Origin: an uncultured Eubacteriales bacterium
GTDB taxonomy: Bacteria; Bacillota; Clostridia; Oscillospirales; CAG-272
Direction: 5' to 3'
Length of the DNA: 12,627 nucleotides
NCBI GenBank assembly: GCA_934385225.1
Contig: CAKRPQ010000064.1
Span: 1 to 12,627, forward strand
Below the pieces are notes generated by a model that did no database searches, was not told the origin of the DNA, and was given only the letters and a program-made list of their open reading frames with translations. Shown here one piece after another: positions 1 to 6,586 of the stretch (the first letter of the stretch is position 1; each line of letters starts with the position of its first letter). A program made the translations under genes and the position numbers.

Positions 1-157
1 ACAGTGACCAAGGCTTTCAATATACGTCAGAGGCATATTTTAAGCTAACACAATCATACCGCATCATACCGTCAATGTCAAGACGCGGAATCCCATATGA
101 TTAATGCTTTGCCGAAAGGTTTTTCCCAATACTAAAAACCGAATGTATCTATCGCGC

Positions 158-199
158 AAAAATTCGCGCCTATGCTGAGGCGCGCCTCCTCATAAGCGC
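158..199 (-). terminator. Possible second rho-independent terminator
   Basis: Read on the minus strand, GCGCTTATG (199-191) pairs along its whole length with CATAGGCGC (174-166), with one G-U pair. A short GC-rich inner helix lies between the arms, and GAATTTTT follows directly (165-158). The order of stem then T-run fits termination of leftward transcription from the acetyltransferase operon. It lies beyond the stem-loop at 243-274 and may act as a backup. No gene is visible in 1-242. Confidence 0.45.
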
Positions 200-242
200 A
201 TACATACAATCCTACAATAATGAGCGTATACAACTCAAAGCA

Positions 243-274
243 AAACCGACACCGCTTGAAAAGCGTTGCCGGTT
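243..274 (-). terminator. Probable terminator after the acetyltransferase gene
   Basis: On the minus strand a 14-base arm (274-261, AACCGGCAACGCTT) pairs with 257-244 (AAGCGGTGTCGGTT) around a three-base loop, with one G-U pair and one mismatch. It is followed by TTTTGCTTT. It sits about 95 bases beyond the acetyltransferase stop codon, where the end of the leftward transcript is expected. The T-run is modest, so this is a structural prediction only. Confidence 0.5.
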
Positions 275-369
275 CGTTGCTTAAATTTTAATATCTTCTG
301 CCACAGGGGCTTTTTTGTTTCGTCCGCACATTTTTGGGCGACCCAATTTCGGTTTGCGGGGATATGTTT

Positions 370-912
370 TTATAAATTGTTGTCTCGTACATAGCAGCGG
401 CAGGTTTTTTTCTCGGAAAGCTCGTCAAAAAACAGCGTGTAATTACCGAGATAGCGGTATCCGCACTTTTCTATCAGCTTTTGCGATGCGGTGTTCCCGA
501 TAAAACAGTCGGCAAAAACGGCGTCAAAGCGTTCGAGCAGATATGAAGTGACCGCGCGGAGCATTTCTGTGCCGTAACCGTGATTTTGGTACTCTCTTCC
601 GATTACAAATCCGAGACTTACGCTCTGTTTGCCCTTAAATTCCTCCGCTTCGGGAATTTCCGCGACGAATCTGCCGACGTAGCAGTAGCCGATAAGTTTA
701 CTGCCGAGCAGAACGGCGATAGCCGTATTGTACTTCGTTAATGTGGCAAAAAAGTCGTCGAATTCGGCGTCCGACGCGGCGGGCAAAAAGCCTGCGGGAC
801 GGGTGACGTCCTCGTCCGAGAGCAGCGCGCGCAGATCCTTTTTGTCGCCCTCTTCAAGAAGCCTCATTGAAAGGTGTTCGGAAGCGATAGTTTTCCCGTC
901 AAGCCCTATCAT
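370..912 (-). CDS. GNAT family N-acetyltransferase (RimJ/RimL-like)
   Basis: This 180-residue protein has the single-domain GNAT fold size and should transfer an acetyl group from acetyl-CoA to an amine in the cytoplasm. The substrate cannot be read from the sequence. The acetyl-CoA loop is visible at about residues 107-118 (GREYQNHGYGTE, matching the Q/R-x-x-G-x-G motif A). The C-terminal NTASQKLIEKCGY segment is the usual motif B of the RimJ/RimL-like branch (Acetyltransf_3 type). The start ATG lies inside the end of the thioesterase gene (14-base overlap), suggesting translational coupling and one transcript. Calling it a ribosomal-protein acetyltransferase would go too far, since this branch also modifies antibiotics and small metabolites. 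Confidence 0.9.
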   Translation of the reverse strand: MIGLDGKTIASEHLSMRLLEEGDKKDLRALLSDEDVTRPAGFLPAASDAEFDDFFATLTKYNTAIAVLLGSKLIGYCYVGRFVAEIPEAEEFKGKQSVSLGFVIGREYQNHGYGTEMLRAVTSYLLERFDAVFADCFIGNTASQKLIEKCGYRYLGNYTLFFDELSEKKTCRCYVRDNNL

Positions 913-1645
913 AGGTTTTCTCCTCTACGGGGAGCATTTTTACCCGCGCTTCGATATTTGTGTTTCCGTCCTCTCTCAGTGAGCGCACATAGAAAACGCC
1001 GTCCGCATCGCTGCCGCACATAAGCGTGAGTTTTTCGCCCTCGGTCGCCTCGTGCATATAGCTTATCGTGAGTTCCGACAGCTTTCCGTGCGTCGGGAGC
1101 GAGTCGAAAATAATATTCGGATAGCGGGTGTTGTTCATGTGTCCGTTTATGTCGATGTCGCTGTAAAGGATCGTGCGCTCGCCGACCTTGCGGAGCTCCG
1201 TCTCGGCGGGAATGCGCGCGTGTATCGGTGCGTTCGGCTTTACGGGGTCTTCGCGCGTTATCTCCGTGTGCCAGTCCTTTACGGGAATCGGTTTCATATC
1301 CGAAAGGCGCATGAGTACCCATACCGAATAGGCGTTGCAGACGACCTCGCCGTTTTTCAGAACTCTGAAACAACGGTTGAACGAAAACCTGCGGCTGTCC
1401 GAGCTTGCCCAGGTTTCGACTTCTATCTCGTCGTAGGCGTGTATTTCGCCCGTCATATCAAGGCATATGCGCGTGAGCCAGAAGCCCTCGCCGTCCTTTT
1501 CGTGCATACTCTCGGACGACGAGCCGACGGACGCGATATGCATATGCGCCGTTTCTTGCAGATAGACGAATAGTCTTGACGGGTAGATAAATCCGTTTTT
1601 GTCGGTGTCGTGAAAGAGAATTTTGTATTTTTTTGTAAATTTCAT
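899..1645 (-). CDS. Acyl-ACP thioesterase (FatA/FatB-like)
   Basis: A 248-residue protein of the acyl-ACP thioesterase family (PF01643 type), which hydrolyses fatty acyl-ACP to free fatty acid and ACP in the cytoplasm. The size fits two hot-dog domains. The first begins with KYKILFHDTDKNGFIYPSRL, the substrate-binding helix of this fold. The second contains DIDINGHMNNTRYPNI near residues 164-179, which carries the Asp-x-Asn-x-His residues linked to catalysis in plant and bacterial homologues, followed by an EATEGE segment. The start codon is taken from the domain start. No Shine-Dalgarno sequence is visible before it (the upstream bases read CCCATAAATTTATAT), so initiation may be weak. It lies 50 bases after the aldolase gene with no clear terminator between them, and it overlaps the acetyltransferase gene. 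Confidence 0.92.
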   Translation of the reverse strand: MKFTKKYKILFHDTDKNGFIYPSRLFVYLQETAHMHIASVGSSSESMHEKDGEGFWLTRICLDMTGEIHAYDEIEVETWASSDSRRFSFNRCFRVLKNGEVVCNAYSVWVLMRLSDMKPIPVKDWHTEITREDPVKPNAPIHARIPAETELRKVGERTILYSDIDINGHMNNTRYPNIIFDSLPTHGKLSELTISYMHEATEGEKLTLMCGSDADGVFYVRSLREDGNTNIEARVKMLPVEEKTYDRA

Positions 1646-1659
1646 ATATAAATTTATGG

Positions 1660-1677
1660 GACTGCTTTTGCACAGTC
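1660..1677 (-). other. Small stem-loop between aldolase and thioesterase genes
   Basis: GACTG and CAGTC arms enclose an eight-base loop in the 50-base gap between the aldolase stop and the thioesterase start. No T-run follows in the direction of transcription, so it does not look like a full terminator. It could be an attenuating or processing structure, or chance. Confidence 0.25.
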
Positions 1678-1695
1678 ACATCTTTCTTTTTTGAA

Positions 1696-2661
1696 TTAAA
1701 GAGTATTTGAGGAGCCGAGTACGTCCTCGATCTTGTGCTTGACCATGCCCTTTACTTCCTCGCGAGCGACTTTGAGATATGTTCTCGGGTCGAATACGGA
1801 GGGCTCGTTTGCGAATACGCGTCTGATACCTGCCGTCATAGCGAGTCTGATGTCGGAGTCGATGTTGATCTTGCAGACAGCCATCTTTGCAGCCTGACGG
1901 AGTTCGGATTCGGGAATACCGATTGCGTCGGGGAGCTTGCCGCCGAGAGCGTTGATTTCCTTAACGAACTGCTGGGGAACGGAAGAAGCGCCGTGGAGAA
2001 CTATCGGGAAACCGGGAAGTCTCTTGCCGACCTCTTCAAGAATGTCGAAACGGAGCGGAGGGGGAACAAGAACGCCGTCCGCATTTCTCGTGCACTGCTC
2101 GGGCGTGAACTTGTATGCGCCGTGCGATGTGCCGATTGCGATTGCGAGAGAGTCAACGCCCGTCTTTGAAACGAACTCTTCAACTTCCTCGGGGCGGGTG
2201 TAGCTGGAATCCTCTGCGCTGACGTTTACGTCGTCCTCGATACCTGCGAGCTTGCCGAGTTCGCCTTCGACAACACAGCCGTGTGCGTGCGCGTACTCGA
2301 CGACCTTGCGTGTGAGTTCGATGTTGTCCTCGAAGCTGTGCTTTGAGCCGTCGATCATAACGGAGGTAAAGCCGCTGTCTATGCAGTCCTTGCAGAGTTC
2401 GAATGTGTCGCCGTGGTCAAGGTGGAGCGCGAGGTCAATGCCTGTGTCCTCAACTGCCGCGTGAGCGAGAGCTTTAAGGTATGCGGGCTTTGCATACTTT
2501 CTCGCACCTGACGATGCTTGAAGGATAACGGGGGATTTGAGTTCTGCGGCAGCTTCCGTGATCGCCTGAACGATCTCCATGTTGTTTATGTTGAATGCGC
2601 CGATAGCGTATCCGCCCTCATAGGCCTTTTTGAACATTTCTTTGGTTGTAACAAGTGCCAT
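1696..2661 (-). CDS. fba: Class II fructose-1,6-bisphosphate aldolase
   Basis: A 321-residue zinc-dependent aldolase that splits fructose 1,6-bisphosphate into dihydroxyacetone phosphate and glyceraldehyde 3-phosphate in glycolysis and runs the reverse reaction in gluconeogenesis. The TIM-barrel landmarks are in order. HLDHG (residues 80-84) carries the catalytic Asp82 and the zinc ligand His83. VVEGELG follows near 130-136. GTSHGAYK holds zinc ligand His180, and HGASS holds zinc ligand His213. The phosphate-binding NIDSDIRLA begins at 266. Length and motifs fit the type B bacterial class II enzymes. AGGAG sits seven bases before the ATG, and a good promoter lies at 2701-2729. Its base composition is GC-richer than the array upstream, so it looks like core genome. 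Confidence 0.97.
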   Translation of the reverse strand: MALVTTKEMFKKAYEGGYAIGAFNINNMEIVQAITEAAAELKSPVILQASSGARKYAKPAYLKALAHAAVEDTGIDLALHLDHGDTFELCKDCIDSGFTSVMIDGSKHSFEDNIELTRKVVEYAHAHGCVVEGELGKLAGIEDDVNVSAEDSSYTRPEEVEEFVSKTGVDSLAIAIGTSHGAYKFTPEQCTRNADGVLVPPPLRFDILEEVGKRLPGFPIVLHGASSVPQQFVKEINALGGKLPDAIGIPESELRQAAKMAVCKINIDSDIRLAMTAGIRRVFANEPSVFDPRTYLKVAREEVKGMVKHKIEDVLGSSNTL

Positions 2662-2700
2662 TTTTCTTCTCCTTTGATTTTATAAATTTCATACACGGAT

Positions 2701-2729
2701 ATTTTAGCATAAAAAAGCGATAAAATCAA
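2701..2729 (-). promoter_or_regulatory. Sigma-A promoter of the aldolase gene
   Basis: On the minus strand TTGATT (2729-2724) and TAAAAT (2706-2701) are separated by exactly 17 bases, close to the vegetative consensus. The -10 box lies about 40 bases before the aldolase ATG, leaving a short leader with AAAGGAG before the start codon. Confidence 0.75.
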
Positions 2730-2896
2730 GGTTTTGATAAAAAAATATCATAAAAATTTACGTATATCCGCTCACCTCGCGGTGTAAAAATTATTTTTCA
2801 CCCGCCGCGCGGCTCCTTTTCTGCGATTTTACGTTTGACGCGGGGCTTATTTCGCCCTCGATCTTCCCGTTCTGTTCTTCAAAGCAATTAAGAAAA
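2730..2896. other. Intergenic region between aldolase promoter and array
   Basis: No convincing reading frame is present. The clearest structure is an imperfect stem-loop at 2779-2805: GCGG, TG and AAAAA pair with TTTTT, CA and CCGC around a three-base loop, with single-base bulges. GC-rich stretches flank it. I cannot tell whether it is an RNA element or decayed sequence. The GC-rich stretch ends at the first array palindrome. Confidence 0.4.
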
Positions 2897-2918
2897 CCCG
2901 CCGTCATATGACGGCGGG
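2897..2918 (-). terminator. Array palindrome 1, terminator of cassette 1
   Basis: A perfect 22-base palindrome: arms CCCGCCGT and ACGGCGGG around CATATG. On the minus strand it is followed by TTTTCTTAATT, so it fits a rho-independent terminator. It is the left end of the array and shields the aldolase promoter from array transcription. Confidence 0.8.
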
Positions 2919-2940
2919 CGGTGTAGTGTATAAAAATCGT

Positions 2941-2997
2941 TTATACTTCTTCAAATGACCATTTCTGATAGGTGCTTGCGTCGCCGAAACACCACTG
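2941..2997 (-). pseudogene. 3' scrap of a ricin-tailed hydrolase gene (cassette 1)
   Basis: Directly after the stop codon of the cassette 1 lipoprotein, and in the same frame, the sequence reads QWCFGDASTYQKWSFEEV and then TAA. The last residues, TYQKWSFEEV, match the end of every hydrolase in the array. The preceding QWCFGDAS differs from the usual VYWTSGDS, so it comes from a diverged tail. Start codon, catalytic domain and most of the trefoil domain are gone. The lipoprotein stop is immediately followed by this scrap, so a deletion has removed nearly the whole enzyme gene. Confidence 0.8.
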
Positions 2998-4236
2998 TTA
3001 TGATGTGTACATGGCGTATTTCTTTTTTATTACGTTCGGATCGTATTTTTTATATTTTTTTGCGTTTTGCGCGATAAGCTCGTCAAGAGATGTTATATTT
3101 TCATCTATAACATTGTAAGATTGGCAATCGTCAAATTCCTTTTCAAGATCGTACTTTTCTCCTGCGGTAAAGGTGCGTTCGGGTGAGAAAATAGGACCGT
3201 CATCAGAAAATTTAACGGTGCCGTATGCATAGCAAAATTCATCACGACTTACACAACGTTCAAGATTGTCAAAAACATAAACAGGGTGATAATATTTTGC
3301 TGCCCATTGTTCATAGCAAAGCGTACCGTCATTACTTAATGAGAAAACTAAAACAGTATTGTTGTCTGCTGTGTAGTTTTCGTAAATGCCGTTCTCCGAT
3401 ATACACCAGGTACTTCCGATTTCACCGCTAAACAAATGCGCAAAAATATATACACCGTCCGAAAAAAGCATGTAGTCGCGAGCCGTAGGCGCGCATATAG
3501 GGTTTTCACGCGAACCCCCAAAACCGTGTTCGAAAAAATTTATATTGCGACCATAGATTTCGGCGGACGGTATTCTGCAAATACCGCCGTAAGCTCTGAA
3601 AAAGTCAATTACAAAAACAGATTCTTTGAACGTAAAGAAACCGCGTTTGTCGATATTTGTGATCTGCGGATTTTTCTCGACTTCGTCCATATAAAAAATC
3701 GCAAAATTAAAATAATTCTCTTCCGATATGAAGAAGTAAGACAATCCGCACACATCAACCATAGAATATTTCGGCTTCAAAACGCCATTCGAATAATCGA
3801 AATATTTGTTTGAAGAAACGTCGATTTTCGTGAGGACATCAAGCCCGAAAAATGCTTTTGCGGATATTTTTGTCACGCCGCTTCCAAGGCGGATTTCGGT
3901 TATTTTGCCCGCGTTCGGCGCGTTCTCAAACGCGCGATCAGCGATCTCGGTCACATAGTCGGGAATAGTCACGACGGTATCTGTGCCTTTATATTCCGTC
4001 AGAACACCGTCAATCGTAACAAAATTGCTGTCGGGAATATAAGTTTCGGTCGCCGCGGAAGTTCCCGTTTCGGTGACGTGTTCAGTCAAAGTTTCCGCTC
4101 CCGTTTCGGCAGATTTGCCTGCCTCCGTCTTTCCGCAGGAGGCAAAAGAAAGTAAGATAATCGCGGAGAAAACTATAAATATTAAGAACTTGCGCAAAAA
4201 TGCCCTTTCATTGTTAAATACAGCGATATAATACAT
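2998..4236 (-). CDS. Cassette 1 lipoprotein with BspA-type leucine-rich repeats
   Basis: A 412-residue secreted lipoprotein of unknown function. A basic n-region (NNERAFLRK) and hydrophobic core lead to FASC, with Cys34 as the predicted lipidated residue; phenylalanine at -3 of the lipobox is unusual. A Thr/Glu-rich linker follows (about 37-68). Two BspA/LRR_5-type repeats come next (about 87-140: VTIPDYVTEIADRAF and VTKISAKAFFGL). The remaining 270 residues resemble the body of the 8923-10107 lipoprotein, with shared landmarks CAPTA, YYHP, SRDEFC/NRDEFC and a final LDELIxxN helix. The start is set by AGGAGG nine bases upstream. Its partner hydrolase is reduced to a scrap at 2941-2997, so this lipoprotein is an orphan, kept intact under its own promoter. 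Confidence 0.9.
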   Translation of the reverse strand: MYYIAVFNNERAFLRKFLIFIVFSAIILLSFASCGKTEAGKSAETGAETLTEHVTETGTSAATETYIPDSNFVTIDGVLTEYKGTDTVVTIPDYVTEIADRAFENAPNAGKITEIRLGSGVTKISAKAFFGLDVLTKIDVSSNKYFDYSNGVLKPKYSMVDVCGLSYFFISEENYFNFAIFYMDEVEKNPQITNIDKRGFFTFKESVFVIDFFRAYGGICRIPSAEIYGRNINFFEHGFGGSRENPICAPTARDYMLFSDGVYIFAHLFSGEIGSTWCISENGIYENYTADNNTVLVFSLSNDGTLCYEQWAAKYYHPVYVFDNLERCVSRDEFCYAYGTVKFSDDGPIFSPERTFTAGEKYDLEKEFDDCQSYNVIDENITSLDELIAQNAKKYKKYDPNVIKKKYAMYTS

Positions 4237-4245
4237 TTACATTCA

Positions 4246-4288
4246 CCTCCTGTGATTTAAGTGTATCATAGCAAATACTTTTTGTCAA
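4246..4288 (-). promoter_or_regulatory. Promoter and ribosome site of cassette 1
   Basis: On the minus strand: TTGACA (4288-4283), a 17-base spacer, TACACT (4265-4260), then AGGAGG (4251-4246) nine bases before the ATG. The -35 box is exact consensus. The -10 box differs by one base from the TATACT in the other cassettes, so this may be the weakest of the five. Confidence 0.85.
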
Positions 4289-4412
4289 GTAATATTTTAC
4301 CAAAAAGCATAAATTCGGAATATTATACAAATTATTACATCATATTTTAGTTAATGTGTCTATATGACGATATTATATAATACAATATTCAAAATAAAAT
4401 AAATATATAAAA
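4289..4412 (-). repeat. AT-rich spacer, type I, copy 1
   Basis: About 120 AT-rich bases between the cassette 1 promoter and palindrome 2. They match 6203-6326 with scattered substitutions (shared pieces include cataaattcgg, attatacaaattattaca and ttcaaaataaaataaat). The other three cassettes have a short unrelated spacer. No reading frame is present. The end next to the palindrome supplies its T-rich tract. Confidence 0.8.
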
Positions 4413-4434
4413 CCCGCCGTCATATGACGGCGGG
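4413..4434 (-). terminator. Array palindrome 2, terminator of cassette 2
   Basis: A perfect copy of the 22-base palindrome, followed on the minus strand by TTTTATATATTTATTTTA. It is one of the best terminator-like copies and lies 17 bases after the hydrolase stop codon. Confidence 0.8.
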
Positions 4435-4451
4435 TGGTATGTAAAAATCGT

Positions 4452-5375
4452 TTATATTTCTTCAAATGACCATTTCTGATATGCGGTGGAATCGCCGCTT
4501 GTCCAATATACGTTTGAACCGCTTGCGTCGGCTGCAAGATAGCAATAATTTTGATTTGAATTCGGATCGACAATTTTTAATTTATAATACGCCCCAACTG
4601 CGTCAATCGAAATTTCAGCTAAAGAATCATCTTCTTCTGAGATATTCAGTTTACAATAACTTCTACTGTCATTAGCAAATCTTATTGCATATGACTGATT
4701 ATCAAACGGTCTTATAGTTCCTAAAGTTCCGGTTGCACTTATCAGCCATTTTTGTGAATCCAAATTACTATCAACCAACTGATTCACTCTTGTGCCGGCT
4801 GAAACACTACCATTTACAGTCAAAGCATTTCCGGTTGCAACATTTTTGATTTTAACCAATTTAAAATAATTTATTACATTAATGTTATTATTATATCTTC
4901 CGGAAGCAATATCATCTGTTGTTGATAACGAAAAGTGAAGATGTGGTCCGGTTGAGCAACCGGTCGAACCGACAGTGCCAATAATATCTCCTTGTTCTAC
5001 TGCTTCGTTCAAAGAAACATTTAGTGTTAACAAATGAACATAATGTGAATATGAATTATCACTATGCTTTATATATACGGCATTCCCAAGCCCATAATTG
5101 AAATATGATTTCCCGCCAAATGTACGCAAATTATTGCATTCGCGTGTTGAAGCGGAGCAAGAATTTCCGGTGGCTCTTGCAGCATTGGAATTATTGCATC
5201 CGGTAAAAATATGTGCTACCGTTCCCGATTGTGAAGCACTGACAGGTTTTCCCTCTATATCCGACTTGTATATATCGAGCCCGTCATGCTTATCATTAGA
5301 ACTATTATAAAAATATCCTTACGAAAGATTTGTTGTGTGTTTGCAAGGCCAGAGCCATTTTTCGTTAATTGACAT
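4452..5375 (-). pseudogene. M23 peptidase with ricin-type C-terminal domain, nonsense-interrupted
   Basis: The full frame has 308 codons from ATG (5375), with AGGAG just upstream, to TAA (4452), but codon 19 is TAA (5319-5321). Apart from that stop it encodes a complete LytM/M23 zinc endopeptidase, which would cut peptide cross-links of peptidoglycan. HDGLD (His30, Asp34) and GPHLHF (His145, His147) supply zinc ligands and catalytic histidine, and His114 lies in YVHL. A ricin-type beta-trefoil follows (about 175-307), with a QKW motif and the array tail SGSNVYWTSGDS...QKWSFEE. The stop lies in NLS-stop-GYF, where M23 proteins often have Gln before Gly-Tyr/Phe, so a CAA to TAA change is likely. 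No start codon lies between the stop and His30, so re-initiation could not rescue activity. There is no signal peptide. Confidence 0.8.
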
Positions 5376-5391
5376 ATTAATTTTCTCCTTT

Positions 5392-6150
5392 TTATTTGTT
5401 TTTTTTAATTTCCAAACTTAATATTTCGGAATGCGGATTAATTCTCTCTTTCTCGGCAAACTTTGGTATAATTTCAAACTGTACAAAATCCCTTTCATAA
5501 TCCTTTTCGGAAAAAGCCATATTGTTTTCCAAGCAAAACATTTTCAAATCTTCAATATTTACTTCTCTGAATGCCGTTACAGAATAATCATCTATAAATT
5601 TTTCGGTATAGTAAACTCCGACGTGCAAAAAATCTGCCCCCGATTCGTCCCATTCGGAAATGACTTTATTTTCTTCTTCGTGCGACATTCCGATTTTCAA
5701 TCCAAAAAGCTCGATATTGGGATTTCTTATTATAACTCTATAAGGCTTTGTATCATTCTGAACTTTATATTCGTTTGATTCATCCGCCGAAAACATTAAC
5801 AATACACCGATTTCGGGTCCCAACTCATATACCGGAGCACCCGGTCCCTGATATGAATACAAATAATTTAATTCATATCCCGCATTTATTAATTCGCTGA
5901 AAGTCATATCAAAAAAATTCAAAATTTCAGATTCTTTTACTTTAATATTATCCGTTTCATGATTACTTGTATCTGTAATATCGGTAGAATTTTCGGTTTC
6001 ATTTTCGTTATTGCTTTCGTTTTTTTCAGAGGAAACCACCTGCTTCCCGCAGGAGGCAAAAGAAAGTAAGATAATCGCGGAGAAAACTATAAATATTAAG
6101 AACTTGTGCAAAAATGCCTTTTCATTGTTAAATGTAGTAATATAAGACAT
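5392..6150 (-). CDS. Cassette 2 lipoprotein, divergent body without repeats
   Basis: A 252-residue lipoprotein of unknown function. Its signal peptide matches the sister lipoproteins almost residue for residue (FNNEKAFLHKFLIF, lipobox FASC, Cys34). After the Cys everything differs: an Asn/Glu/Thr-rich linker to about residue 70, no leucine-rich repeats, and a body of about 180 residues starting near FFDMTFSELINAGYEL. A GLKIGMSHEE segment resembles a short motif found in many small Firmicute lipoproteins, but I cannot assign a family. It is paired with the only M23-type enzyme, 16 bases downstream. That the two unusual partners occur together suggests that lipoprotein body and catalytic domain change as a pair. 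The AGGAGG site sets the start. Confidence 0.88.
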   Translation of the reverse strand: MSYITTFNNEKAFLHKFLIFIVFSAIILLSFASCGKQVVSSEKNESNNENETENSTDITDTSNHETDNIKVKESEILNFFDMTFSELINAGYELNYLYSYQGPGAPVYELGPEIGVLLMFSADESNEYKVQNDTKPYRVIIRNPNIELFGLKIGMSHEEENKVISEWDESGADFLHVGVYYTEKFIDDYSVTAFREVNIEDLKMFCLENNMAFSEKDYERDFVQFEIIPKFAEKERINPHSEILSLEIKKNK

Positions 6151-6159
6151 TCATATTCA

Positions 6160-6202
6160 CCTCCTGTGATTTGAGTATATCATAGTAAATATTTTTTGTC
6201 AA
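6160..6202 (-). promoter_or_regulatory. Promoter and ribosome site of cassette 2
   Basis: On the minus strand: TTGACA (6202-6197), 17 bases, TATACT (6179-6174), AGGAGG (6165-6160). Nearly the same sequence as before the other lipoproteins, even though the gene it drives has an unrelated body. Confidence 0.88.
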
Positions 6203-6326
6203 GTAATATTTCACTAAAAACATAAATTCGGCATATTATACAAATTATTACATTATATTTTAGTTAACGTGGCTATATGACGGTATCAGATAATATAATA
6301 TTCAAAATAAAATAAATATATAAAAG
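6203..6326 (-). repeat. AT-rich spacer, type I, copy 2
   Basis: Second copy of the spacer at 4289-4412, aligned over nearly its full length with scattered substitutions and running into palindrome 3. It indicates that cassettes 1 and 2 share their upstream flank by duplication. No reading frame is seen. Confidence 0.8.
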
Positions 6327-6348
6327 CCCGCCGTCATATAACGGCGGG
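6327..6348 (-). terminator. Array palindrome 3, terminator of cassette 3
   Basis: Same palindrome with one central change (CATATA instead of CATATG on the plus strand), leaving eight-base arms around a six-base loop. On the minus strand CTTTTATATATTTATTTT follows, so it is a good terminator candidate. Confidence 0.78.
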
Positions 6349-6365
6349 TGATATGTAAAAATCGT

Positions 6366-6578
6366 TTATACTTCTTCAAATAACCATTTCTAATACGCGG
6401 TTGAATCGCCGCTCGTCCAATATACGTTTGAACCGCTTGCACTTGATGTTGTGAGTCCCCGGTCTTCTTCCGAAAGCATATTATCATTATAATTTTTGAA
6501 CCAATATTTTTTTATTGAATCCGCTCCATATGTCTGATAATAGTTATCAAGTATCTTTTTAATTTCATAATTAGTCAT
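6366..6578 (-). pseudogene. Internally deleted ricin-tailed hydrolase remnant (cassette 3)
   Basis: Starting at ATG 6578 the frame begins MTNYEIKKILDNYY, like the MTNxEV starts of the two cysteine-peptidase genes, and includes KKYWFKNYN. Near codon 46 it jumps in frame to the array tail (SASGSNVYWTSGDSTAY). Catalytic domain and most of the trefoil are missing. A TAG (6390-6392) then replaces the Gln codon of the conserved QKW, after which KWLFEEV and TAA follow. The ribosome site is poor compared with its sisters (AAAAAGTAGAAAAAAAT, no GGAG). Deletion, nonsense change and decayed start region together indicate a dead gene. A 62-residue peptide could still be made in principle. Confidence 0.8.
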
Positions 6579-6586
6579 ATTTTTTT

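Noticed and set aside
177..188. GAGGCGCGCCTC palindrome as a separate protein-binding site
   Set aside because: It is the inner helix of the stem-loop at 166-199, which is followed by a T-run on the minus strand, so a terminator explains it better.
286..336. Short minus-strand frame ending GRNKKAPVAEDIKI before a TAA at 286-288
   Set aside because: The ending looks protein-like, but there is no credible start, no ribosome site and no recognisable family, and it lies just after the acetyltransferase stop. It could be a decayed scrap; evidence is too thin to annotate.
1052..1573. Long plus-strand reading frame opposite the thioesterase, and similar ones opposite the aldolase, the acetyltransferase and the lipoproteins
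   Set aside because: They lie antisense to well-supported genes, have no ribosome sites or recognisable domains, and fit shadow frames in GC-richer or conserved coding DNA.
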